Part shown: positions 34,223-45,506 of the stretch, piece by piece
Layout: each line of letters opens with the position of its first letter
How positions within the stretch are numbered: the stretch's first letter is position 1
Assembly (NCBI GenBank): GCA_028095005.1
Contig: CM051460.1
Location: 69,045,676-69,109,675, forward strand
Direction of reading: 5' to 3'
Length of the DNA: 64,000 nucleotides
From: Rhynchospora pubera
Lineage: Eukaryota > Streptophyta > Magnoliopsida > Poales > Cyperaceae
The notes under the pieces: generated by a model
Told to the model about the DNA's origin: nothing
Database searches by the model: none
Seen by the model: the letters and a program-made list of their open reading frames with translations, nothing else
Translations under genes and position numbers: made by a program

Positions 34223-37200
34223 TGTTAGAGATATGTTCTAGAAACCAATCAGTTGGCGGCTATTATATTAGTTTATGTTATTGATAATGCTTGATCATTT
34301 GTTCCTAGAGATTATTATTGACAGATCATTCAGGTTCAGGATCTGAATTGTAGATCTCTGTGGATTATTCGTTAGAATGACAATAATATCTCTAAAGAGT
34401 CCATAGTCTTGATAACTAACAAGGAACATTAATTATCAGATAAGACTAGTATGAAAGTTAAGTGATGATTAAGTTCTGCAAATCATGGGTAAGGAGTTAC
34501 TGACTTAATTGCATATGTGTATGTTACTAGAACATAGCACAGGACATGACCCAATGAAATAAATATATGGATTGTGTTGTGTGTCATTATTTATTTTATA
34601 CGTGTTTGATTCTGAGTTTGAGATGATTCAGTTTCTCCACATGAGAATAGATTCTATAAATATCGTCTAACGCTGATTCCTGATAAGGACTACTATACGG
34701 ACTTTATTTATGTTCTCTTGAATTGTGCGGGAAGAAATTGTTCATCAAGACAACCTCATGTCCCTCATTAGTTCACCTAGTGAGTGATGATATCTACTGG
34801 GCCCCTTGATGGAGTTGGATCGTATGCGCGCAACTAGGCGATCAACTCTAGATCAAGAAACATATAATCTGCAAGAATGACACATTCCTATCTTGGATTA
34901 TACAAGGATATCATGTGACATAGGAATCAAAACAATAAGATACCATTTCTTATGCAGGATTGAAGTGTTGTATTGGTACAATATTTATTTATGCGAATTG
35001 GGAATCATAATGTGTTGCTAGATACCGCTTATGATTATTGGAAATAAATCACGATTTATTTTTCATGGCCAAAATAGCATAAATCCTCAAAGGGTCACAC
35101 AAATAGGATTTTGACCATACGATGTATTATTTATTTGATTGCATTAATGAATGCAATAATATGATATGTTGATTAATTAGTTATATATATACTGTTGCGA
35201 ACCGTTATAATTAATTAAGTCAAGAGATCATATAGAAATAAATTAATGCACATGCTAATCCCAAAGTAATTATCAATAAGTTGATAATTAATTTCACTCA
35301 ACAATATTTAATATAATTATGCGAATTATATTAAATATATAGGCTTCATTTATTTAAGTTTTTTTTTTAGCCCAAACAATAAGTCATTATATTAGCCCAT
35401 TAAATATATGATTTAATGTGTTTAATTAAGAGATAAAATGGAAAGCATAAAATGGACTAAGGAGGCCATACGTGGCCGGCCATAACATGAATGGCAATGT
35501 TAATTAAAGATCGGAGCTGATAAGTGCAATCAGTGTCTGAGGCAATCACGCAATCATATCTAAAAATAGAAAGAGATGTGCTGCCAAAAACGAAAAGACT
35601 CACCTTCTTCTCCTACTCGAGCCGCTCCGTTCCCACGCGCCTCCCCTCCGCTCACCTCCCTTCCGCTCCCCTCGGCTCACCTCTCCTCCGTTCCTACGCG
35701 CCTCCCCTCCACTCAACTCCCCATCGTGTCCACGCGCCTCCCCTCCGCTCACCTCCCCTCCGTTCCCACGCGCCTCCCCTTCGCTCACCTTCCTCTCCGT
35801 TCCTATGCGCCTCTCCTCTCCTCACATGATCCCTCTGTCACGCGCACCACGCGCCGTCGCCGTCGCGCAGCCATCCCCTCTCCGTCGCGCAGCCCTGCCG
35901 TCGCCGTCGCGAAGTCATCCCCTCTCCGTCGCACGGCCATGCCGTCGTCGTTGCCCAGCGCTGTCGTCACCGTCGCACAGCTCTCCCGTCGCCTAGCCTA
36001 GCCCTGCAGTTATCAGAATCAGAAATGAATATTATTTACTCCCTCACTTGTATTGAATACTCTCTTACTACTAATTATTTACTCCCTTGTATTTTTTTAG
36101 TTACTCCCAAGTAACAGTAGAATCAGTTCTGAATATTATTTACTCCCTTATACATATTAGATTCTCCTTTTATATCAGTTATTTACTCCCTTATAGCTAT
36201 TAAGTTACTCCCAAACAATAGCAGAATCAGATATGACTATTATTTACTCTCTTACTTGTATTAAATACTCTCTTACTACTACTTATTTACTCCCTTATAG
36301 TCATTTAGTTACTCCCAAACAACAGTGGAATCAGTTCTGAATGTCATTTACTCCCTCATACATATTAGATACTCCCTTTATACTAGTTATTTACTCCCTC
36401 ATAGATATTTAGTTACTCCCAAACAACAGCGGAATCAGATATGAATATTATTTACTCTGTTGTATATATTATTCACTCCCTTATACTGATTAATTTTCTC
36501 CCTTATAGTAATTTAGTTACTCCCAAAAAACAGCACAAACAGATATAATTATTATTTACTTCGTTATACATATTAGATACTCCCTTATACAGATTAATAT
36601 CATCCCTTATAGTAATTTATTTACTCTCAAGTTGTAACAGAACTAGATCTAAACTTCTTTTCTCTTCTTATCCTTCTTTATTTCTACTTCTTTCTTCCTC
36701 AACCAGATCTGATCGATATAGGAGAGGGAGCAGTGAAGGGAGGCGGAGGTGGAGGTGAGGCGGAGGAGACGAGAGGCGAAGGAGAGGCTGAGGTGAGACG
36801 GAGGCGGATGCGAGGCGGAGGAGAGGCTGAGCCGGAAGAGATGGAGGCGTGAGGGGAGGCGCGGAGGAGAGGGAGGCGGGAAGGAAGGCGCGTGAGAGGA
36901 GTCGCGAAAGAGATGGAGGCGTGAGGGGAGGTGCGTGAGAGGAGGCGATCTGTTTGAATGAGAGGGAGCAGAGGGATCGAAGGAAGGAGATTAAAATCGC
37001 AGGGTTGAGAGTGAGAGTTAGAACGATAGCGTTCTGATTGCTTGATTGCTTAAGACTCTGATTGTCTTAAGTAATTCCCATTAAAGATGGCAATTAGAAA
37101 GGTTAGCAATATATAAGGATTTTTGCGTGAAAATGAAATCCCTAATCGTTGCATCTTCTCTTTACAATCTTTGTGGCCGCCACCCATCCAAGAGGAGAGA

Positions 37201-37597
37201 AAATCAGTTTCTCTCTTTCTTAGCTTCTTTCCATGGCTAATTGATAGGTCTCATGTGTTGAGAATAGCTATTTCACTAATTGATTGTCGATTGGAAGAGG
37301 AATAGGGAGTGGATTAGCTTTGTTCTTGCTCGTGCTAGCACATGAGATTAGAACTTGGTTAATCTCCTTGGTGGACTCGAGACAACCGAAGGGCAGCCAC
37401 GAAGGTGACGAGCACGCCACCGATTCCTAGAGAAAGGATTCGAGCATTCCGAATACGATTTCGGAAGAGATAACCTCCTACCGCTTCTCCTTTTTAATGT
37501 TAATCACTTGAATGACTAGATCCGTTAATCGTGCTTATTAATTCTTTGTTAAATGTTAATAAAAATTAAAATTGCACGTGGACTTGAGTTCCTAACA
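34223..37597 (+). mobile_element. Solo LTR, Copia (Angela-like), 3,375 bp including a nested element
   Basis: It starts TGTTAGAGATATG, ends GAGTTCCTAACA, and has a 5-bp duplication GGTAT (34218-34222 and 37598-37602). Without the nested element it is about 1.8 kb. It aligns with the LTR copy at 9.6-11.2 kb. AATATATAAGG near 37110 and the following leader give the plus orientation. No primer site or coding region is attached. The lineage is inferred from LTR size and the start TGTTAGAG.ATATG. Confidence 0.88.
35512..37079. mobile_element. Mutator-like element with GC-rich interior, 1,568 bp
   Basis: A perfect 9-bp duplication ATTAAAGAT flanks it (35503-35511 and 37080-37088). The degenerate inverted ends share CAATCAG.GTCT and AAGCAATCA.GCAATCA words over about 48 bp. 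The interior has three parts: 35620-36005, GC-rich tandem repeats of a CGCGCCTCCCCTCCGCTCAC-like unit; 36040-36640, AT-rich DNA in which TTACTCCCTTATA-type phrases recur about 20 times; 36710-36960, a GGAGGCGGAGG purine tract that partly complements the first. No transposase is present. The GC-rich parts could be captured host sequence, as in Pack-MULEs. Confidence 0.82.
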
Positions 37598-37602
37598 GGT
37601 AT

Positions 37603-38489
37603 CTCATTTAAAAAAATAATAATAAATTCATCAAGATTATATCATATCATTTCATCTACAAACACCATGTTAAACAGAAACCCAAAATAAACAAAAAAAT
37701 TGAGAGACACCAAATATAAACACCCGCAAAAATATTTATATGCATATGCATGAACAGTAATTGTTTTATTGACAATTCTCTGATAGTCTGCAGCGCATAT
37801 TCTTTGATATTTCCGATCCACAGGTTCCTAGGAGAGTAACGAGGGTAATTAACGGCGGAGCCTTGCGCCCGTCGAAAAGAAAGGGCCTACACAAAAAACA
37901 AACTCTCGTAGGAGCATAAGTCCGCACGAGCGAGCATCTCTTTAATGGAAGGCGCCCGTGGTCGGGGCTTTGGCCTGCGAGGGGATATCTGATCCGATCC
38001 TTCTAATTGTTTTCCTTCTCAAACGGGAAAATCCATCAAAAAGAGCCGGACACTTACAAGAAATAATAAATGGATTGTGGGTGCATAAGTTAGATGGGGA
38101 CCGCATCAATGCATTAAGTTAAGTATAGAAAAACTTACTAATTAAAAATAATTTCCTGGAAGATAGAAATAGCGTCTTTGGTCTACTTATCCAATTTTTA
38201 ATATGAATTAGTTGTAGACTCTCGGATCAAATTTTCAGAAAAATCCGTTGAGTTGTTGTCAAAACTAAATGCTAAGGAGTGAGGAGTTTGAACCCAAACA
38301 AAATACACAAAAGAGTTCCATCTGATCCAATCAACTATAAAATACGTCCATATGGGAAAAGAATTTCTTAGACATAGTACGCACAAAGTGGAATTCTAAA
38401 AATTTAGAAAAATACTGAAATATTTCATTAACTTTCAGTAATTAATTAAGTTCGAAAAACTTTAGTTACTTTATATGAAAATACGTACC
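37603..38489. other. Intergenic DNA with a GC-richer island
   Basis: The island at about 37830-38060 differs in composition from its AT-rich surroundings. On the minus strand it reads MLARADLCSYESLFFV and, after a stop, ALSFRRAQGSAVNYPRYSPR. The style recalls plant mitochondrial DNA, but I cannot name a mitochondrial gene in it. The rest is featureless. Confidence 0.35.
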
Positions 38490-38505
38490 GCTCTGATACC
38501 AAATG
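38490..38505 (-). other. Possible primer-binding site of another Copia relic
   Basis: TGGTATCAGAGC on the minus strand, preceded at two bases' distance by a possible LTR end ATCA. A TATA-like CCTATAAAGAAG lies on the same strand near 38690. No coding region is attached, so this may be a decayed LTR and primer site. Confidence 0.4.
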
Positions 38506-40679
38506 ATAGACGTAATCATTAATTAACGTGTTTGAAAATCAAAACACCAATTGTCAGGATCCATAAATCATATAAAATAACAAAATCATGAGTATAAAAC
38601 TTACAAATTGAAGAGCAGAAATCATTAGTCATTAGGCAGAAGCGTTAGTACTGATCTTCAACGGTTTTCCTTAGACATTATGATGGGCTTCTTTATAGGC
38701 GTTTTTTCTACTCATTTCTCTTTCTCTTTTATATTTATGTGGCAGAAAATGAATCAACCATTTCACATAATAGAGAATGAGTATTAATAATATATTTCTA
38801 AGGTAACCCTTGGGATCAATACATTGAATGTGAACATCAGAATTTTCCATCAAAATAATGATGCACCCTTTAGTAATTTAACTTAAATGAACTTGGTTCT
38901 TAATTAACAATATAGATCACATAAAAATTTCAACAAATTAATTATTGGATTAAGATTTATAAATAATTAATTAATGATATTTCTGTTCTACTACTGTGTC
39001 ATTTGTAAAATAAAATTGATTAGTAAACATCTGAAATTTCCGAATGTAGACCAGTAAAATAAAATAGATAGAATACCAAATCGGTAATTTGCAAAGATGA
39101 CATAGTATTCAAATTGGAATTTGGAAAGTACTTCGTGGCATTCCGTATCAATGGGTACTTTGTAATTTTAAAGTTTATTGTTTTTATCAGACCTATAATT
39201 TATTTCATAATATTGATGCTAGAAATTTAAATTCCAGTAATTGAGTGAAATAATCTGATTTCGTAATTGTTCTATAACTCTCGTATTGATTAATTTAATT
39301 GAATAAGATTTTCTAAATTAATTCTTATTCTCAAAATGGGATCTGAATTGATAATATCCATTAATTATTTAAAAATAAATAAATGGATCTGGAATGAATA
39401 AATGGCAAGAAGAAATCAAAGCTTGGTCAATAGGCTAATGTTTATTTACCAGAGACAAATGATGTACGTTGCCATGAGTTTGTATTTGGTATCTGGTAAT
39501 TTATTACGAACAAGAGAAGTATTTCTCATTGGTTATCTCCAACTAGTGCAAAGATATTAAGTTATTATCGTAATTAATTTTGAGGTATAAATTAAAAAAA
39601 AGGAAAATTATATATTTATGTAAATATTTAGTGATCAATTTCGGTGATTGAATTTCAATTAATTAGCTGATCCTAATAAGCAAACTCGGATGCATTAAAA
39701 TGCATAATACTAGTGCTCCACCGATAATAAAATATACTTAGGAAATGTGGGGGCTCACATCTTTATATAATTAAAGAAGAATTATCAAAGGAATATACAT
39801 ATTATACTTTTATACTTAACGTCAGGTTAATGAAGAGCTGATAAAATATAAGCTTTCTGTTGGCTAATGATATAAACTATCTTTTTTAATACTGAGTAAA
39901 ATTACTCATTGCCATTGTTTTTAAAAAAAAATGATGATTGGATATAAAACATAATTGAGGAATTAACTTCAATTCTTGAAAGCTCTATTCTTGGCATTTG
40001 TGAATTAATTAATTCAAATGCTGTAGCATAATTTAAAAAAAAAAACTAATCAGATTTCATGATCCAATATTATTGATTCACTTCAATAAACTTACATGAC
40101 AGATTATGATTACTATTAATAGGTTGAGTGCTCAAAATATGTATTGTAAGTTATGACCAATTTTATTTATTAAGTTCCATCATTAGTTGGTCATAATTAC
40201 TCATATAAAAACATATTCATGCATGCACTCCATGCGAAAATAAACAATTTATATACATCATAAATTGTGGGGGTTATAGTTCACTGAATTATGACCAACT
40301 CCATTTCATATTTCATATTTCACATTTCTTATGTGATATAAAAATAAAAAATGCATAATGAAATATGCAAATTATTTTCTATGGCATATTATTCTAGACA
40401 ATTATTCATAAATATTTTATAAATTTTATAACATGACATAATAAAAATAGACTTCAATTGCGCTCTTAATTAATCTTGCGCAGTATTATTTTGAACGAGA
40501 ATTCCATGGGAAAATTCTCTTGTTGTTTGTAACTAATAATATAAAAACTGTTCCATTTTTGCTTAAAAAAATATAAAAACTGTTAGCGTATATTTGAAAT
40601 GTTGTATATTGTATTTGTATAACGATTTACGATGAGTCGATGATGAATAAATCAAGGCTGGGACGGTCCATAACGTTAA
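38506..40679. other. AT-rich intergenic DNA
   Basis: No gene, clean transposon end or tandem array seen beyond the possible decayed LTR at its left edge. Confidence 0.5.
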
Positions 40680-41545
40680 CTAGGTGGGGAAGCGCGGCTT
40701 TGCCGCGCCTTAGCGGATTTTTTGTATTTCAATTTTAAGAACCACTAATAATTTGTCATTAAGTCTAAGAATATATTTTACTTCGCATAGTTTTTAGAAA
40801 TATGCCACAATTTCATCCTGAGAGATCTGTGAGCCAAAGGACAATCTTAATTTTATACAATAACAATTCATGTATCAATGACATTATAGGTCTATAGTGT
40901 ACTGGTAAATGATATTATACAATAACAATTGACAATAGTAAAATGATGTGCGTGGAACATATATAATAGAAGAAAATAGATGTATCTGAATGAAATGCAC
41001 ATGTTCATGATTTGTTGCCAGTAGGGCTTAGTATCCCCCCTTGACATAGAGTTAGAGATAAAGGTTTCATGAAAGATGCATGAATTCATCTGACAATCAC
41101 TATGTATTCAATTAGAGTAGCATGTAGGTTTAATTGGTACTAATTGTACCTTGAAAGATGTAACAAATATAAGCTGACTGGAGGTATCATCCCAAAGAAC
41201 CCTTACCTACAACTTTAAGACCATTCAAAACAACTTCGACTGGCTCGCCAAAGCTATCGACCAAATCAACCATATGTTGTTCATGAAGGACAAAATTTTT
41301 TCTTCAAAATGGTTCATCTTGAACTTGTCACTCCTTTATATACTTGGTATAGTCAACTCTGACTTGTCACTGAACACCTATGAGGCTGTAACAAAAGAAG
41401 ACCACTATTAAGTTGAAGATACATTTTCATAAAAGATTATACATCTAATTGAAACCAAATTATAGCGATCACTATCCAAAAATGCAAGAACTAATTTGCA
41501 AATCAAAGAATAATATTTTATTTCCTAATAATAAAATGTAGTATT
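40680..41545 (-). mobile_element. Non-autonomous Helitron, minus orientation
   Basis: On the minus strand the 3' end reads as a hairpin GCGCGGC-AAA-GCCGCGC (40708-40692), eight bases, then CTAG at 40683-40680, followed by T. Hairpin plus CTRR inserted before T is the Helitron 3' signature. The 5' end is placed near 41545 because TAATACTACATTTTATTATT on that strand resembles Helitron starts; this end is less certain. There is no Rep/helicase frame. Confidence 0.6.
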
Positions 41546-42829
41546 AGTCTTACTGGTATTTCAGTACCAGTACCTAAACTGTCAAATCTGTTTTTCTGAA
41601 CAGTACCAAATCTGTTATTCGTCCATTTCCAATTTTACCCTTGTTGTCTTTTTTATGAATATTTATTCTATAAGTAGCACTTACCCGTTTCACTTAAATT
41701 AGCTTTTTTAAATTTTATCCCAAGTGTCTACTATGCTTGTTGTAAAGTACATCCTGTATTTTCTTTCGGGTTATGTCTTGACAATTAATATTAAAATCAA
41801 TTGGTCAGATCATAAATTATGGAAAGAATTAATTATCTATATTTAGGTGTAAGGCCATTGTCTATAAAAAAATTAGTATGAATGTTCAGAAATAACAGAA
41901 AATTTATACATGATTGAACATTTCTCAATTATGCTAATGGTTTGCTGAACTTTGTTGACTTTTCTGAGAGAGCTATTTTACAATTATAATATTCGGTCAC
42001 TTAGTATATACTTACATAGAAGGTAAATTTAGAAGAAGTTCACACAGATTATGTATAATAATTAAGTATGCAATTTAAAAAAAAAAAAAAACAAAAGTTT
42101 GCATGGAAATTACTTTATAGGAAGAATTTTACTATCACATTTTGATGCGATAAAGTCATCAATGGCCCTGACAGTATTGCTTAGATATGCCTGTTTGAGA
42201 ACAACCTCAATTATCAATCAATGCAGACTCCATTTGAACTGCTGTAAAAACATCACTTTGTTAATCCACGCAGGTAATAATTGACACAATATACGATCAT
42301 GCCTTCTAGAAAGTTAGAATTTCTATTAAATTTCTCCTGAGCCATTTCTCTAACAAACTATACACAATGCATCACATGACAAAAAAATGAAATGCTTTTA
42401 AACAACATGCTCTGTACATGACTAAATGGTACCCATTCAATTGAAGTCTGAATCCATTTTTTCTACTCTAAATTTAACCATCATACATAAAAATAGATTG
42501 CAAAATGAAATACTTTCTTTGATTTAGAACCTTGTTCTCTTGCTTGCAGTATTTTATCTAAATTCTATCGTTCAAATCCAAAAAACTTGGCATGTATGAT
42601 GTTCTCTTGTTCTCTTATTGTGCTTGGAATTTCTGACAATTTTGTCATCGCAATTAGTCAATGATTGCTAGTACTTGTTCATATCCAGTATGGATTTACA
42701 CCTCCCTACCTCCAACCCAAACTCAAAATTATATCCAACAATTGTGAAATTGGTCCCAATTTAATCTCACATTATCTCTATGCAATATGCAACTGATGAC
42801 AACTATCAAAATAGAATGATGTGGCGAGA
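41546..42829. other. AT-rich intergenic DNA
   Basis: A short hairpin ACTGGTA-TTTCAG-TACCAGT lies at 41551-41570. Nothing else recognised. Confidence 0.5.
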
Positions 42830-43762
42830 CATTTGATTCGGCCAATACTATGTAACCATGGTGCTTTCAATAAAAGAGAAAAAAGAAAGAAAAAGAAAAA
42901 TTACGTGCAAGCAATGTTCTCCTAGTTGATGCTGCTGGAGATTGATTAATGTTGAGGCCAAGACTTCGGAGGGAAGAGTGGAGCAGATCTACCAGTGGGA
43001 AGAACTCATAGTCGTCGCTAGAGGAAAAGGTGCTGATCTCAGCGAAAGAGAAGACTTCAGGTTTGACCGACACCCACAACCATGAATTAATTCCCCCTAT
43101 CTACCACCTTCAACCCCCAACGAAGTACCCTCATCTGGCTCTAGACTACAGAGAGGAGACCGAGGGGTCGGCGGAAGATGAAGGAAGGTCACGTGGAGGA
43201 GTCGGAGAGGCGTCTGCGGAGAAGGTTCTGGGGAAGGGGAAGGAGGAGTGCGGTTGACAGAGGAAGATAGGATAGAAAGGCGTTGACCAAGGAGATGAGG
43301 CGTACGTAGGTGCTGATCAGGGTTGCTTCGAGAATCGAGAGGAGGCGGAGGTGCGAAGGAGGAGGTGGAGGTGCGAAGGAGGCTGGAGAGAGAGGCAAAG
43401 GAAGGAAATATGAATCAACGATCAGATCGCGTAAAATATGAATGAACGGTGAGATTGACGCGTAGAAGGGAAAGAAATATCGGTCACGAAATATCAGGCA
43501 AGGCAATTAATTTCCGCGTCGCTAAAATTGAAGGGTCTCCAATGCGGACCAATGCGGACAAAACGCGTCCACGAAATTTAATTAATACTATAGATGTCAA
43601 AATGACAATTTTGAGCTCAGACAATTTTGCTAAATCCACCACCGAAACCAAAAGGCCCACTTCAAGCTTCATCATTTCGTGGAACCATTCGGGTTTAATC
43701 GGGAGTTTGCGAGAAGAAATCGCGCAGATTGATCAAACGAAATCAATCGCTCTCGCCCCCTC
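42830..43762. other. GC-richer stretch, possible decayed gene
   Basis: Between about 42900 and 43500 the GC content rises, and minus-strand frames of 70 and 105 codons lie close together without a shared family signature. A direct repeat GGAGGTGCGAAGGAGG occurs at 43345-43382. I do not recognise a protein; this could be an old first exon or promoter. Confidence 0.3.
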
Positions 43763-43765
43763 TAT

Positions 43766-43950
43766 GGTCCTGATTAGAATGGCATTTTTTTTTAAATGGG
43801 ATTTCATTTCATTTTTTGATCAAAATGGATGGAATTGATGTCATTTGGTCGGACTTTTCATGTTATTAGACTCAACAAAATCTCATAAAATCAATTCCAA
43901 TGAAATGATTTGAAATGAAATCTCGCGTAAAAATTATCTTGATCAGGGCC
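43766..43950. mobile_element. Tourist/PIF-Harbinger-like MITE, 185 bp
   Basis: The inverted ends are GGTCCTGAT and GGCCCTGAT and continue into matching GATTTCATTT blocks. The target duplication is TAT (43763-43765 and 43951-43953), the TWA type used by this superfamily. Confidence 0.75.
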
Positions 43951-43953
43951 TAT

Positions 43954-45506
43954 TTCTCCCTTGACTCGGTAGATGAGATGAGAACTCTAGCTTCATCGAG
44001 GATGGCAGATGACGTAATGGAGGGAAAGCGAAACGAATGTATAGAAAGACTGAAAAAGGTGTGTTTTTGCAATTTCTTTCAGCCTAATATCAAGCTAGAT
44101 ATGAATAGAACGTAAAGATAGCAACTAGGACCTCTTCTGATTAAATGTCTTCATAATCTGTATGCGAATATTCTATATTAATTGTTTTGGATTGATATGC
44201 AACTATTACCTCTGTAATATTTGGTACGAAAATTTGATGGTAAAGTCCATTTAATCTGATGCTTGATGGGAGGGTGTTGTGTACGTTGAGGAGATGATCC
44301 CTGTTGTAAGCAATGTTATGAGTTTGCCTGTTTTTGGGATATTCATTTCCTTTTGAGGGTTCTTTTGCAATTTTGAAAGGCAACTCCTATATCAATATGA
44401 AGACAAACCGTTCTGATTCTACGGCATCAAATATTTTAGTGCACATGAAATTTCTCGCATTGATGTGGAAATATTTTTTTTCAGTCCTATCGATGTAATT
44501 GTGAAATCTCAATTTCTACTCTATTTCAGCGAATTAACTTTTCTCAACTCAAAAACAGGGGGAAAAAAATCTGAATTTCTCTCCTTGGTATATTCTCGTC
44601 TTTCAAAAGAAAAAAAAATCTCAATTTCTACTCTATTTTCAAAACTTTATTATTCATCACAGCCACAGCCCAAGCGACTAACAAATGACCAATGTACATC
44701 CGTGCTCTCGAAAAATCTCTCTTTTCTTAATTCCTGACAAGCCAGAAGAAATTTGCCAGAAGGCCCCTTTAGTTTTGAAAATTGAGCTGTAGTCCCTTCA
44801 TATATACCAAGGCAATGGAGTGCGCCAAATTTCTGTTCTTCTCGACTGCTGGCTTGCTTCCCAATAAATTACTCAGAAATTGATAAATTCAAAGGCGCTG
44901 TGCATTTTAGCTCAAACATTTCAAAGCTATTTAAACAAAGCTTTTGCAATAACTCACCATAAACCTCATTCATGACAGACTCCCATATTTTCAGAGAAGT
45001 CCCAATCAATTATGTAATGGTAAAAAAAAGAACATGACAATCAAGACATAGTATATTTTGTTACTGCAAATCAATACAGTGAAGTCAAATGTATATGAAA
45101 ATAAAATAATAAAATTACAACGTTTTTGAAAAATCCACACGAAATCAATTACAATAACATCATAAAATCTGAGAGCCTGGATGAAGTTCCTGCGAAACAG
45201 AGAAACACTAAAACAAAATTTTAAAAAAGTTTCATAATACACTCGTACTGGAACATAAAACACTAAATACACCAAGCAACAAGTGGAGAGCACATAATAT
45301 CCAAAAAGAATAAAAAATTTTGAAATAAAAATAATAGAAGCTTCTGAGAAGATAAAGTGAAGTGGTAAATTTTGGTCATGAGGCAACGCAATGAATGAAT
45401 GCATCTTCAGCTTAATTGACCTGGAAAGAATCACAGAAAAGGTAAATCTTCAAAATTGATAGGAATAAGAGCTTCGAAATTCTAACAAGCAAGCGGTTGC
45501 TTCTGT
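43954..45506. other. Intergenic DNA and 3' flank of NLR1
   Basis: No gene recognised in the left part. From about 44880 it parallels the 3' flank of NLR2 (59560-60480), with shared phrases AACTCACCATAAACCTCA and TCAATCAATTATGTAAT. Near 44966 it shows the uninterrupted site TCATGACAGACTCCC that is occupied by a solo LTR in the other copy. Confidence 0.6.

Noticed and set aside
35524..36001. Pro/Arg/Ser-rich 101- and 141-codon frames
   Set aside because: Low-complexity product of a GC-rich tandem repeat inside a Mutator-like element; all phases look alike.
43449..43838. 129-codon plus-strand frame
   Set aside because: Runs into the Tourist-like MITE and has no recognisable domain or splice context.
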